In this document: positions 33,863 through 43,742 of the stretch, piece by piece
Position numbering within the stretch: position 1 is the stretch's first letter
How the letters are laid out: each line of letters opens with the position of its first letter
NCBI RefSeq assembly: GCF_002287925.1
Contig: NZ_CP016769.1
Coordinates: 682,001-746,000, forward strand
DNA: 64,000 bases
Reading direction: 5' to 3'
From: Candidatus Planktophila lacus
GTDB taxonomy: Bacteria > Actinomycetota > Actinomycetes > Nanopelagicales > Nanopelagicaceae
Notes under the pieces: model-generated
Told to the model about the DNA's origin: nothing
Database searches by the model: none
Seen by the model: the letters and a program-made list of their open reading frames with translations, nothing else
Translations under genes and position numbers: made by a program

Positions 33863-34816
33863 CTAGGACGAGAAGCGCTCGTTCTTATAAAGTTCCAAGG
33901 TCGCTTGCGACTTTTGACCCACAGCCTTGGCTAGCTCTGCCGGCTCTGTAATCTCTGTATTGGCCAACGTACTCATGAAATTTCTCACCAACCAATCTCG
34001 GCTAAATGAGGTGACCTCAACAGCCACTGCCTTGCCTGAATCAACGCTCGGAGCGGTCGCAAGCGCTGTCTCTAACCGGAATCTCTCAAAGGTGGTTCGC
34101 AATCGAGAGTTAACTTTGCATTTGGCTCGGAATAACTCTTCGCTCTCGCTCTTAGCATCTGAAATCATCTGACTTGAATCCAAGAGCCTTGCTTGCTTCA
34201 CATTATCTAGGCGGAATGTACGAAATCCTAAAGCCTTACTGCAGTAAGCAAGGAGAACTTCGATCCCTTTATCCTCACCCAACTCTAGTGGCGTTACCGC
34301 CCTAGTAGAAACTTCATCACGAATTAGAGAGTGATATTCAATCTCGAGATCTTTACGCTCTTTTATCGCTCTTAGAATTACCGCACGGCGTGCGCTATCT
34401 ACAGTTGGTGATGCCTGCGCGATATCACCTATGAGGGATTTAATTTTAATTTGCAACGAAGCAATTGCAGCGATTAGATCAACCCGATCTTTTGAGATCG
34501 ACTCTCTTAGAAAATCTAACCCGATTGCAACCACAACCAACTCATCTTTGGTGAGTAAGCGAACCTTCTGAAGTATTTCAGCGTTACGAATTGATACATA
34601 ACCGGATTCAAAGGAGAGGTCTATTAGCTCAAGTGGTGTGTATCCAGGAAGCCCGCACATCCAAAGGGTGTTCAAATCATCAAGCAACTCTTCTGTTGAT
34701 ATGGAGAACTCTTTCGCTAGATCCTTAACTGATATTCCCTGATGGGTAGTTATGTAGGGAACTAAATCCAATAGACGAGCGGTTTTAGCGATCGGTGAGG
34801 ATGGTTGCTTAGCCAT
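33863..34816 (-). CDS. pafC: WYL-domain regulator PafC
   Basis: 317 aa. An N-terminal winged helix-turn-helix (GISVKDLAKEFSISTEELLDDLNTLWMCGL) precedes a WYL domain (LEIEYHSLIRD ... VTPLELGEDKG). PafC pairs with PafB to activate DNA-damage genes in mycobacteria. It overlaps pafB by 8 bases. The order pafB-pafC-tatA-tatC-helY is that of M. tuberculosis (Rv2096c-Rv2092c). Confidence 0.92.
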   Translation of the reverse strand: MAKQPSSPIAKTARLLDLVPYITTHQGISVKDLAKEFSISTEELLDDLNTLWMCGLPGYTPLELIDLSFESGYVSIRNAEILQKVRLLTKDELVVVAIGLDFLRESISKDRVDLIAAIASLQIKIKSLIGDIAQASPTVDSARRAVILRAIKERKDLEIEYHSLIRDEVSTRAVTPLELGEDKGIEVLLAYCSKALGFRTFRLDNVKQARLLDSSQMISDAKSESEELFRAKCKVNSRLRTTFERFRLETALATAPSVDSGKAVAVEVTSFSRDWLVRNFMSTLANTEITEPAELAKAVGQKSQATLELYKNERFSS

Positions 34817-35759
34817 AGCGCTTTACCCCGAGTTCCAATCTCTTGACAATTTCAGCCCTGACATCGCCCGGTTCGAGGACGATTGCATCATCTGCGTACC
34901 AGAGTACCTCTTCAATAAATCTCTCTCGATCTCGATAGCTCAATTCGACTAAATCCCAGCCAGCAATTGAGCTCTTGGCGAGTGCGGACTTCGATCTCGA
35001 ACGTAGCGCTAACGCTCTACCGTTTCGCAAAAAGATCGTCGCGGTACGAATCTCATCTGCGTTACTGCCTTGGCTGGATAGATCAAAACTCTCTTCCACC
35101 TCGAAAGATCCTGACTTACCTTCAGGTGCGATATCTCCTGAAATGCGATCGAGTCGGAAGCTTCTTACTCCTAACTTTTCGAGATCTAGGCCATATAGAT
35201 ACCAATGGCCATAGCGAGAAGTGACCGCGTAAGGAGCGATTTTCCGTTCCTGTTCCGTTAGCTCTTCGCTGAGGTATTTAAAGGAGATCTTCTGACGAGA
35301 TGTAATAGCACTGATCGCAACTTGTAAATTCTTATCTCGAATATTTGCATGAGGTGCGAGATCAGGAATTGATTCGATATCCGACTCGATGCCGATAGCG
35401 TGCAATTTTCTTAGCGCAGTAAGCGCAGATCCATCTAGCGCCGCTCCTCGCCATGCTTCTGCGGCTAGAGAAAGAAGTGAGATCTCCTGGCTAGTAACTT
35501 CACCTAATTGGAATTGGTAACTGTCTGGCTTGATTCGATAGCCAGCCTCATCTTCAAATAGTGGATCGAACGAGCCAACTTCAATTTCAATTCCGAGATT
35601 TCGAAGATCATCTTTATCGCGCTCAAACATCCGCTCTTTGCTTTCTGCATTGCCTTCATATCCATCAACTGTGCGAAAGATTTCAGATTTCGTTATATAT
35701 CTTTTCGTTGCCAGGAGCGCGATTGTTAAATTTACTAAACGCTCAGTCTTCCGCGACAC
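34809..35759 (-). CDS. pafB: WYL-domain regulator PafB
   Basis: 316 aa from the GTG chosen, beginning SRKTERLVNLTIALLATKRYITKSEIF, a winged helix-turn-helix as in PafB proteins. The WYL part includes ISFKYLSEEL and RYGHWYLYGLDLEKLGVRSFRLDRI, with the W-Y-L core as WYLYG. The frame is open further upstream to 35804, but that extension lies inside trmI and is not PafB-like. It overlaps trmI by 17 bases. In mycobacteria pafBC lies beside the pup-proteasome genes, which are absent here. Confidence 0.92.
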   Translation of the reverse strand: MSRKTERLVNLTIALLATKRYITKSEIFRTVDGYEGNAESKERMFERDKDDLRNLGIEIEVGSFDPLFEDEAGYRIKPDSYQFQLGEVTSQEISLLSLAAEAWRGAALDGSALTALRKLHAIGIESDIESIPDLAPHANIRDKNLQVAISAITSRQKISFKYLSEELTEQERKIAPYAVTSRYGHWYLYGLDLEKLGVRSFRLDRISGDIAPEGKSGSFEVEESFDLSSQGSNADEIRTATIFLRNGRALALRSRSKSALAKSSIAGWDLVELSYRDRERFIEEVLWYADDAIVLEPGDVRAEIVKRLELGVKRYG

Positions 35760-36627
35760 CGTAAGACCCCTTCGCAGGACGACGACGACGAGCCAGGACC
35801 TCAACGCCTGGAGCCATGCGGCGAGAGAAGATCAAGAATCCGGTGTGACCGATCATTCTCTGCTGCGGACGAACTGCTAAACCTTCATGGTGCCAACCAC
35901 GAACCATGCTTTCAAAACTTTCTGGCTCAGTGAAGTGGCCATCTTCTTTCAGCGCCTCCGCTGTAGCCGAGAGCTGTGTGGTTGTTGCGACATAAGCCAT
36001 AAAGACTCCCCCAGGGCGCAGAACTTTCGCTGCCATATCGACGCACTCCCAAGGAGCAAGCATGTCTAGAATCACGCGATCAAACTCGTGGTCGAACTCT
36101 TGTTCTTGGACTGAACCGATTGCAAGTGACCAGTTTGCAGGTCGACCGCCAAAGTAATTTTCAATATTGGATGTTGCGTTAGCGGCAAACTCTTCGCGAC
36201 GTTCGACAGAGTGCACAGAGCCCGATGGACCTACTGCGCGTAGCAGCGAGAGCGTCAGCGCACCACTTCCCACACCTGCTTCAAGTACCCGCGCTCCTGG
36301 AAAAATATCTGCGAATCCAACAATTAAGGCAGCATCTTTTGGATAAACAATCGTTGCGCCACGTGGCATAGATAGAACGTAATCAGTGAGCAATGGAATA
36401 AAAGCAGTGAACTTTAACCCCGCACTAGTGCTAACAACTGAACCTTCGGGAAGACCAATTAAATCGTCATGAACGATCCACCCTTTGTGGGTGTGCCACT
36501 CTTTACCGGGAGTGATCGTGATGCTGTAAATCTTTCCCTTTTGATCGGTGAGTTGCACTCGATCGCCAGCGACAAAACGTCCACGATTGGCGCCTAGATC
36601 GGCGTTATTCTCATTAAGGCTAGACAC
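35743..36627 (-). CDS. trmI: tRNA (adenine-58-N1)-methyltransferase TrmI
   Basis: 294 aa. A small N-terminal beta domain (VQLTDQKGKIYSITI) and a class I methyltransferase domain: PKDAALIVGFADIFPGARVLEAGVGSGALTLSLLRAVG (AdoMet motif I near 100), then VILDMLAPWECVDMAAKVLRPGG near 180. This is the m1A58 enzyme family shared by bacteria such as M. tuberculosis (Rv2118c) and Thermus. It is transcribed divergently from the recB-like gene, 49 bases away. Confidence 0.95.
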   Translation of the reverse strand: MSSLNENNADLGANRGRFVAGDRVQLTDQKGKIYSITITPGKEWHTHKGWIVHDDLIGLPEGSVVSTSAGLKFTAFIPLLTDYVLSMPRGATIVYPKDAALIVGFADIFPGARVLEAGVGSGALTLSLLRAVGPSGSVHSVERREEFAANATSNIENYFGGRPANWSLAIGSVQEQEFDHEFDRVILDMLAPWECVDMAAKVLRPGGVFMAYVATTTQLSATAEALKEDGHFTEPESFESMVRGWHHEGLAVRPQQRMIGHTGFLIFSRRMAPGVEVLARRRRPAKGSYGVAED

Positions 36628-36676
36628 GGGAGCATCTTAGGCGCAAAGCGCGTGCGAACGGGTATCTTCCTTCATT

Positions 36677-37432
36677 ATGAGCCAATTGAGACTTTCGCCT
36701 AGCCGCATCAGCGACTTTAATAATTGTCCACAGCTCTATAAATATCGCACGATTGACCTACTGCCAGAGCCACCGAGTATTGATGCCGAACGTGGAACGC
36801 TGATTCATACCGTTCTGGAAGATCTCTTTGAAATCCCGGCGCCAGATCGAACAATCTCAAACGCTGCACAAATGTTGCCGGAGAAGTGGCAGACACAGAT
36901 TGAAGAAAAGCCTGCAATAAAAGAGTTGGTTCTAGATTCCGCAGCATGGTTTAAAAGAGCTGAAGAGCTATTGGGAAACTACTTTACTTTGGAGAATCCA
37001 ACTCTCTTTGAACCAACTTACCGAGAGCTACATCTAGAGATGGATCTATCCCCCGAACTTTATCTACATGGGTACGTCGATCGTTTAGATGTTGCGCCAA
37101 CCGGTGAAGTTCGCATCGTTGACTACAAAACCGGAAAATCGCCGAAACCTGGCTGGGAAGATAAGGCTTTCTTCCAACTTCGAGTTTACGCGCTTCTGTA
37201 TTGGAAGAACCACGGCGTAATTCCGAAGCTTTTACAACTGATCTACATGGGCGATACTCGATTGATAAAGAGCACACCCACTGAAAAGGATCTAATTAAG
37301 ACCGAACAGATACTCTTTGATGTTGCTGCAGATATCTTGCGCGCGATTGAACGAAATGAATTCAGGCCGCGCCCAACAAAGCTATGTGATTGGTGCTTCT
37401 TTAAGGCTATCTGCCCAGCTCACGTTGGTTAA
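36677..37432 (+). CDS. RecB-family PD-(D/E)XK nuclease with Fe-S motif
   Basis: 251 aa. An N-terminal Cys in RISDFNNCPQLYKYR, the nuclease core GTLIHTVLEDLF and VRIVDYKTGKSP (D then x-K) and a C-terminal C-x2-C-x5-C in LCDWCFFKAICP make the AddB-type iron-sulfur nuclease arrangement. It is short, without a helicase, like the Rv2119 protein beside trmI in M. tuberculosis. A DNA repair role is likely, substrate unknown. The stop overlaps the convergent HAD gene by 26 bases. Confidence 0.9.
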   Translation: MSQLRLSPSRISDFNNCPQLYKYRTIDLLPEPPSIDAERGTLIHTVLEDLFEIPAPDRTISNAAQMLPEKWQTQIEEKPAIKELVLDSAAWFKRAEELLGNYFTLENPTLFEPTYRELHLEMDLSPELYLHGYVDRLDVAPTGEVRIVDYKTGKSPKPGWEDKAFFQLRVYALLYWKNHGVIPKLLQLIYMGDTRLIKSTPTEKDLIKTEQILFDVAADILRAIERNEFRPRPTKLCDWCFFKAICPAHVG

Positions 37433-38078
37433 CTTCTGCCCACTTCTCTAAATCTGCAAAAGTTATATCCTCAAATGAAGCAATGACTTTCAATCGAGGC
37501 TGTTCCTGCACTTCTACATAGTGTGGGACCGCCACGACAAACGCTCCACTTGCGACAGCCGCCGTTATGCCAGTTGTAGAGTCTTCAAAGATAAGCGATT
37601 GCTCAATATCGACGCCAAGAAGTTTGGCTGCATGCAGATAAGGATCAGGAAAAGGTTTAGTTCGTTCGATATCACCAGCACCTACCGTTACATCAAAGTA
37701 CTTCTCGCTCATGCCGCGAAGAACTCCATCTACGATCGGGCGTGGACTAGCTGAAACTAAACCTTGTTTCGTGCCCGAACCGTGTATCGCTTTAGATAGT
37801 GCTAGCGCACCTGGCATCAATGGAACTTTTCTGGAGAGACGATCGGTCATCTCGGCGATAATGATCGCCTCTAACTCTGTTGGCGATTTACGTCCCTCAA
37901 GACAATTAGACATATATTCCGCGACACGACGAAGTGGTCCGCCGAGGCAGTGCAGTTGATCTTCCGGCTTCCAGTCATAACCATTTTCACGCATCATTAG
38001 CGTTTCGGCTTCATGCCACTGTGGCTCGGAATCTAGGAAGAGTCCGTCCATATCAAAGAAGATTGCTTGGAAACTCAA
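37407..38078 (-). CDS. HAD-superfamily phosphatase/phosphomutase
   Basis: 223 aa. The HAD motifs are FFDMDGLFLDSEP (motif I, two Asp), SASPRPIVDGVL-like LVSASPRP (motif II), the Lys in GAGDIERTKPFPDPYL and FEDSTTGITAA (motif III). The cap insertion is of the beta-phosphoglucomutase type. The substrate cannot be told. It starts at TTG overlapping the metH stop (TTGA), so it is coupled to metH. Confidence 0.88.
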   Translation of the reverse strand: MSFQAIFFDMDGLFLDSEPQWHEAETLMMRENGYDWKPEDQLHCLGGPLRRVAEYMSNCLEGRKSPTELEAIIIAEMTDRLSRKVPLMPGALALSKAIHGSGTKQGLVSASPRPIVDGVLRGMSEKYFDVTVGAGDIERTKPFPDPYLHAAKLLGVDIEQSLIFEDSTTGITAAVASGAFVVAVPHYVEVQEQPRLKVIASFEDITFADLEKWAEVNQRELGR

Positions 38079-41000
38079 TTTGCGTTGAAGTATTTCGCCT
38101 CAGGATGATGAACGATGATCGCAGATGTACTCTGTTCAGGATGTAACTGGAACTCTTCAGAGAGCTCTACGCCAATGCGTCCTGGTTCTAGCAACTCGCA
38201 TAGTTCAACTTGTTGTTCGATGTTTGGGCAGGCTGGATAACCGAATGAGTATCTAGATCCGCGGTAACCCTGATCCAAAATTCCTTGCAGATCTGGTGCA
38301 TCATCTCCGCGGACATGGAACTCTTCACGAATTCGTGCGTGCCAATGCTCAGCTAGCGCTTCTGTTAACTGAACTGATAAGCCGTGTAGCTCTAAATATT
38401 CGCGGTAGTTGTTCGCAGCAAAGAGTTCATTTGCCGCTTTACTGATCTCGCTACCCATCGTGACCACGTGAAATGCGACAACATCGGTCTTACCTGAATC
38501 TTTAGCGGCGAAAAAGTCACTCAAACAGAGTCTGCGATCGCGTGATTGACGTGGGAACGAGAAGCGGGTGCGTTCTTTTCCTTTATCAGGGCCTTCGTGA
38601 TGCAAGATAACTAGATCATTGCCATCGCTAACACATGGGAAGTAGCCGTAAACAACGGCGGCATTTAACCAACCTTTAGATTGCACCTGATTTAGAAGTG
38701 CGCGAAGACGAGGACGCCCTTCATTTTCAACCATCGTTTCATATTCACCGCGGGCACCCTTTAAGCCCCACTGACCAACGAACAAAGCTCGTTCATCAAG
38801 CATTTCAACATAATCCGCTAAAGGAACACCCTTAATGATTCGAGAACCAAAAAATGGAGCGGCCGGAATATCGATATCGATCGCGACATCGCTTCGCTTG
38901 TTATCAATTACTAAATCTTCATCTTTCTTAGGACGTAGCGGAACTTTACGTTCTCTTAGCGCCGGCAAGGTAGCCCCTGGAACTCCGCGCTTAACTGCCA
39001 TAATCGAATCCATCAAGCGAAGTCCTTCAAATGCATCACGTGCATAACGAACTTCTCCGGGAAACATCCCAGCAAGATCTTGCTCTACGAAAGCGCGAGT
39101 CAACGCTGCTCCCCCAAGCACAACCGGCCACTTTTCAGCAAGCCCACGATTAGTTAACTCTTCGAGGTTTTCTTTCATGATTACCGTTGATTTAACCAGC
39201 AACCCACTCATACCAATGGCATCGACGTTAGATTCTTGCGCAGCATCAATAATCTGATTGATTGTCTGCTTAATTCCGATATTTACCACGGTATATCCGT
39301 TGTTGCTCAGAATAATATCTACCAGGTTCTTGCCGATATCGTGAACATCGCCCTTGACGGTAGCCAGCAGCATTGTGCCGCGACCTTCGTCATCGGTCTT
39401 CTCCATATGCGGCTCAAGATAAGCAACTGCCGTCTTCATTACTTCAGCGCTCTGAAGTACGAAAGGAAGCTGCATCTCGCCTTTACCGAAGAGTTCGCCT
39501 ACTACCTTCATTCCTTCGAGGAGATAATCGTTAATGATGGTGAGTGGCTTAATTCCTTCAGTCATCGCAGTATCGAGATCATCGCTTAAGCCAACTTTTT
39601 CACCATCGATAATGCGACGCTGCAAACGTTCAGTAAGTGGCAAAGCGGCTAATTCCGAGGCTCGAACATTTCGAGAAGCTGCTAGTTCAACGCCTTCAAA
39701 GAGTTGTAGAAATTCAGTCAACGGGTCATATATACATGTCTCACCGTCGTACTTGCGGCGGTCATAAACTAAATCGAGGGCTACTTCCTTTTGCCGCTCT
39801 TCAATACGGGCAAGAGGCGTGATCTTTGAGGGATGGACGATCGCCGAATCAAGGCCTGCCGCTACACACTCATGTAAAAATACCGAGTTAAGAACAACGC
39901 GCGCTGCTGGATTTAAGCCAAATGAAACATTTGATACACCTAATGTTGTTTGAACATCTGGATACTCAGCCTTGAGCTGACGAATCGCCTCCAGCGTTTC
40001 GATACCGTCGCGCCGGGTTTCCTCTTGGCCGGTGGCGATAGGAAATGTCAGGGCATCGATCAAAATATCGCCGGTCTTCATCTGCCAATTGGTAGTCAGC
40101 TCTTCAATCAGTCGACGCGCAACTCGTAACTTCCATTCCGCTGTACGCGCTTGACCTTCTTCATCGATAGTCAGTGCAACAACTGATGCGCCGTGTTCTT
40201 TAACCAAGGGCATTATTCGAGCGAAGCGAGATGTGGGACCGTCACCATCTTCGTAGTTAACTGAGTTGATAACGCAGCGACCACCGAGTGCTTCTAGTCC
40301 AGCTTTGATCACATTAGGTTCGGTCGAATCAAGAACAATCGGCAAAGTAGACGCAGTAGCAAAACGTGATGCGATCTCGTACATATCTTTAGCGCCATCG
40401 CGACCGACGTAATCCACTGAAAGATCGAGCATATGCGCTCCGTCGCGGATCTGATCGCGGGCGATTTCTACGCACTTCTCCCAATCTTCGGCAACAAGTG
40501 CATCACGAAAAGCGCGAGAACCATTGGCGTTGGTCTTCTCACCGATCGCTAGATAAGTATTGTCTTGGCGAAATGGAACGTATTGGTAAAGCGATGAAGC
40601 ACCCGGATCGAGCGCCGCTCCGCGATCTTTAAATGGCTTGCTCGACATTTTCTCGACAACTGCCATAAGGTGTTCCGGTGTAGTTCCACAGCATCCACCA
40701 ATTAGGCCGATGCCATAATCGCCCACAAATGTTTCGAGGGCATCGGCTAACTCTTTAGGCCCAAGTGGATATTCCGCGCCCTTTGCACCGAGTATTGGCA
40801 AGCCAGCATTTGGCATAACTGAAATGGCACAGTTTGCAAACTTTGAAAGGTAACGCAGGTGCTCAGACATTTCTGCAGGACCCGTCGCACAATTCAGCCC
40901 AATTAGATCAATCTCTAGCGGCTCTAGCGCATTTAGCGCTGCGCCAATCTCGGAGCCCAACAACATCGTGCCAGTTGTTTCAACAGTTACCTGTGCAATC

Positions 41001-41581
41001 AGTACTACATCGAAATCGACTTCCTCTATCGCTTGGCGACAACCATTTACGGCGGCTTTGGCCTGCAACAAATCTTGAGTCGTTTCAACTAAGAGCGCAT
41101 CTGATTTTGCATCAAGCAGACCCTTTGCCGCTGTGTAATAAGCATCCTTCAACTTTTGATATGTCGCGTGTCCGAGCGAAGGCAACTTCGTTCCGGGTCC
41201 AAGTGAGCCAAGCACGAAACGTGGCTTCTCTTTCGTGCTCGCGGCATCTGCTGCCTCGCGAGCGATCTTGCCACCGGCAAAAGCCAGTTCGTAAATTCGA
41301 TCTTCAATTCCGTACTCGGCTAAATTCGCCCAGTTCGCACCGAAAGTGTTGGTTTCAATTGCATCAACGCCCACGGCTAAATATTTGTCGTGAACTCCGC
41401 GAACAACATCTGGCCGCGAGACGTTAAGAATCTCGTTGCAACCTTCATGGCCTTGGAAATCCTCCAGCGTTGGATCGGCCTCTTGCAACATCGTGCCCAT
41501 CGCCCCATCGGCGATTACCGTGCGCGATGCCAGGGCTTGGCGGAGTAATCCCGCGGGTCTCTGGCGATTAGGGCTCGTCAC
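38075..41581 (-). CDS. metH: Cobalamin-dependent methionine synthase
   Basis: 1168 aa. It transfers the methyl of methyltetrahydrofolate to homocysteine through cobalamin. Domains in order are homocysteine-binding with zinc cysteines in GLNCATGPAEM and GLIGGCCGTTPEHL (1-~320), pteroate-binding (~340-620), the B12 cap and binding domain with the cobalt-ligand His in GDVHDIGKNLVD near 745, and the AdoMet activation domain with FSYGYPACPNIEQ-type SFGYPACPN near the end. All four are present. It needs B12; no B12 synthesis or transport gene is in the window. The HAD gene follows. Confidence 0.96.
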   Translation of the reverse strand: MTSPNRQRPAGLLRQALASRTVIADGAMGTMLQEADPTLEDFQGHEGCNEILNVSRPDVVRGVHDKYLAVGVDAIETNTFGANWANLAEYGIEDRIYELAFAGGKIAREAADAASTKEKPRFVLGSLGPGTKLPSLGHATYQKLKDAYYTAAKGLLDAKSDALLVETTQDLLQAKAAVNGCRQAIEEVDFDVVLIAQVTVETTGTMLLGSEIGAALNALEPLEIDLIGLNCATGPAEMSEHLRYLSKFANCAISVMPNAGLPILGAKGAEYPLGPKELADALETFVGDYGIGLIGGCCGTTPEHLMAVVEKMSSKPFKDRGAALDPGASSLYQYVPFRQDNTYLAIGEKTNANGSRAFRDALVAEDWEKCVEIARDQIRDGAHMLDLSVDYVGRDGAKDMYEIASRFATASTLPIVLDSTEPNVIKAGLEALGGRCVINSVNYEDGDGPTSRFARIMPLVKEHGASVVALTIDEEGQARTAEWKLRVARRLIEELTTNWQMKTGDILIDALTFPIATGQEETRRDGIETLEAIRQLKAEYPDVQTTLGVSNVSFGLNPAARVVLNSVFLHECVAAGLDSAIVHPSKITPLARIEERQKEVALDLVYDRRKYDGETCIYDPLTEFLQLFEGVELAASRNVRASELAALPLTERLQRRIIDGEKVGLSDDLDTAMTEGIKPLTIINDYLLEGMKVVGELFGKGEMQLPFVLQSAEVMKTAVAYLEPHMEKTDDEGRGTMLLATVKGDVHDIGKNLVDIILSNNGYTVVNIGIKQTINQIIDAAQESNVDAIGMSGLLVKSTVIMKENLEELTNRGLAEKWPVVLGGAALTRAFVEQDLAGMFPGEVRYARDAFEGLRLMDSIMAVKRGVPGATLPALRERKVPLRPKKDEDLVIDNKRSDVAIDIDIPAAPFFGSRIIKGVPLADYVEMLDERALFVGQWGLKGARGEYETMVENEGRPRLRALLNQVQSKGWLNAAVVYGYFPCVSDGNDLVILHHEGPDKGKERTRFSFPRQSRDRRLCLSDFFAAKDSGKTDVVAFHVVTMGSEISKAANELFAANNYREYLELHGLSVQLTEALAEHWHARIREEFHVRGDDAPDLQGILDQGYRGSRYSFGYPACPNIEQQVELCELLEPGRIGVELSEEFQLHPEQSTSAIIVHHPEAKYFNAN

Positions 41582-41601
41582 TTGGCAGAGGTTACCGTAA
41601 G

Positions 41602-42495
41602 GTGATCAATGTGGAGATTCATAAGATACCTGCGCTGCGCTCACCAATCATGGTTATCGCATTCTCTGGTTGGAACGATGCCGCAGAAGCGGCAACTGGC
41701 GCCGTCTCTCATCTCTTAGGTATCTGGAGTGAAATCGCTGATGTAGATAATCCAAAGGCGACCGATTTGATTCCAGAGCTAATCGCGGATGTAGATTCTG
41801 AAGATTATTACGATTTCCAAGTAAATCGACCAATGATCGAAATAGATGGTTCCCTTGTTAGATCTCTAATCTGGCCCGGAACCCAAGTCTTTGGTCTTTC
41901 TACACCGCAGTTTGCCAATGACTTTGTAATTGTTCGCGGCGTTGAACCTTCGATGAAATGGCGCACATTTACGCATCAACTATTAGATCTCGCCGATGAT
42001 TTAGAAGTATCAACGATTATTACCTTGGGATCGATGCTCGCTGATGCGCCACATAGTCGCCCAATTACTGTTACGGGATCAGGTGCACATCCTGAGATTG
42101 CCAAGCGTTTAGGAATAGAAGTAAGTCGTTATGAAGGACCAACCGGAATTCTCGGTGTCATCCAAGATGCATGTCTGCGACGTGGAATCGATGCGATTTC
42201 ACTCTGGGCTGCGGTTCCTCACTATGCGAGTAGCTCACCATCTCCGAAGGCAACTCTCGCATTGATAAACGCTTTAGAGGATTTTTTAGAGATCGAATTC
42301 CCATTGGGTGAGTTAAATGATCACGCCCAAGAATGGGAGAAGGAAGTTGATGAGTTAACGCAGGAAGATAGTGAGATCGGAGATTACGTTAAAGCGTTGG
42401 AAGAGAGTAAAGATAGCGCCGCCTTCTCTGATGTCTCTGGCGATGAAATTGCCCGTGAACTAGAGAAATTCTTAAGGCGACAAGAAGGCAGTTAG
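41602..42495 (+). CDS. PAC2-family protein
   Basis: 297 aa. PAC2 (proteasome-assembly-chaperone fold) proteins are recognised by the opening SPIMVIAFSGWNDAAEAAT and the later VSTIITLGSMLADAPHSRP. The bacterial function is unknown; an equivalent gene (Rv2125) lies in the same place beside metH in M. tuberculosis. It starts at GTG, divergent from metH over 20 bases, and its end overlaps mshC by four bases. Because proteasome genes are missing here, a role in proteasome assembly is unlikely. Confidence 0.9.
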   Translation: MINVEIHKIPALRSPIMVIAFSGWNDAAEAATGAVSHLLGIWSEIADVDNPKATDLIPELIADVDSEDYYDFQVNRPMIEIDGSLVRSLIWPGTQVFGLSTPQFANDFVIVRGVEPSMKWRTFTHQLLDLADDLEVSTIITLGSMLADAPHSRPITVTGSGAHPEIAKRLGIEVSRYEGPTGILGVIQDACLRRGIDAISLWAAVPHYASSSPSPKATLALINALEDFLEIEFPLGELNDHAQEWEKEVDELTQEDSEIGDYVKALEESKDSAAFSDVSGDEIARELEKFLRRQEGS

Positions 42496-43733
42496 AAAGC
42501 GATACCGAGCAGGGTATCAATCGCGCGCGATAGTTCTCCCGGGCTTCCGCCAATATTTCCAGCGTCAGTATCTGCCAGCCAATTTCGCAGAGCTTTGATA
42601 GCGGTTGGAGTATCGAGATCATTTGAGAGCGCCGCAATAATTTCATTGATAGTGGCATCTGTTGGTGCAACTTCCATACGCGAGAGCGCAATACGTAGTT
42701 GCTTCATAAACTCCTCGGCGTTAACTAGATCTGTATCCGTCCACATATGGTCGCTGCGATAGTGATGGCTTAACAAAGCCAAGCGAATCGCCATCGCATC
42801 GCGACCTTCTTTGAGCAAATTAGAGACCAGAACAAGGTTTCCCTTAGATTTACTCATCTTTTCGCCATCGAGTCCGATCATTCCGGCGTGAACATAATGC
42901 GTTGCAAACTCGCGTCCGTTGATCATCTTCGACTGCGCAGCAGACATTTCATGATGTGGAAAAATCAAATCGCTTCCACCACCTTGGATATCTATCGAGG
43001 TTGCATCGTCTTCTGCAATATCTAAATAATTGAGCGCGATTGCACAGCATTCGATATGCCATCCTGGACGTCCACTGCCGAATTCGCTTTCCCAACCTGG
43101 TTCATTGGGGCGTTGAGCGAGCCAGAGAAGAGCATCAAGTGGATCTTTCTTGCCAGGCTTTAGCGGATCTCCCCCACGTTGCTCGAATATCTCGAGCATC
43201 TCTGGTTGAGATAAATTTGAACGAAGACCAAAGTCGGAATCACTTCTAACTTCAAAGTAGAGGTCTTGGTCTACCTTATAGACCGTACCCTTTTCTTGGA
43301 GCGTCTTAATTGCGCTTATTACTTCAGGAATCGCTTCAACAGCTCCAATGTAATGAGCTGGTGGAATCACATGCAGTGCGACCATATCCGACTTGAAGAG
43401 CTCAATCTGTGAGTGAGCCAGTTCTTTCCAGTCGATGCCATCGCGGGCGGCTCGCTCTAAAAGCGGATCATCGATATCAGTGATGTTCTCTACGAAATTT
43501 ACTTCTGCACCGGTTGCTCGGAGATAACGGTTCACTAGATCAAAGGTTAAGTAAGTATTGGCATGGCCAAGATGCGTTGCATCGTAAGGAGTTATTCCAC
43601 AGACATAGATTCGATAGATGCTCTTTCGCGCAAGTGGCTTGACCGAACTAGTTGCTGTGTCGTGGAGCGAGAGATCCGCTAAAGGAAAGCGCGCATCAAG
43701 TGGCGGGATATATAGATCTGACCAAGCCTTCAT
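42492..43733 (-). CDS. mshC: Mycothiol cysteine ligase MshC
   Basis: 413 aa. It joins cysteine to glucosaminyl-inositol in mycothiol synthesis. It is a cysteinyl-tRNA-synthetase relative with YVCGITPYDATHLGHANTYL (zinc Cys and the HIGH-like motif, ~45-65), GWHIECCAIALNYL near 227, FPHHEMSAAQS and GEKMSKSKGN (KMSKS) near 290. The TPYDATHLGHA form and the length near 412 separate MshC from CysS. It ends a four-gene operon with the phosphomutase, DUF3090 and SCO1664-family genes. Confidence 0.95.
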   Translation of the reverse strand: MKAWSDLYIPPLDARFPLADLSLHDTATSSVKPLARKSIYRIYVCGITPYDATHLGHANTYLTFDLVNRYLRATGAEVNFVENITDIDDPLLERAARDGIDWKELAHSQIELFKSDMVALHVIPPAHYIGAVEAIPEVISAIKTLQEKGTVYKVDQDLYFEVRSDSDFGLRSNLSQPEMLEIFEQRGGDPLKPGKKDPLDALLWLAQRPNEPGWESEFGSGRPGWHIECCAIALNYLDIAEDDATSIDIQGGGSDLIFPHHEMSAAQSKMINGREFATHYVHAGMIGLDGEKMSKSKGNLVLVSNLLKEGRDAMAIRLALLSHHYRSDHMWTDTDLVNAEEFMKQLRIALSRMEVAPTDATINEIIAALSNDLDTPTAIKALRNWLADTDAGNIGGSPGELSRAIDTLLGIAF

Positions 43734-43742
43734 TCGCTCATC

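Noticed and set aside
40834-41427. A 197-codon + frame opposite metH.
   Set aside because: Low-complexity, His/Leu/Arg-rich translation typical of an antisense frame of a real gene.
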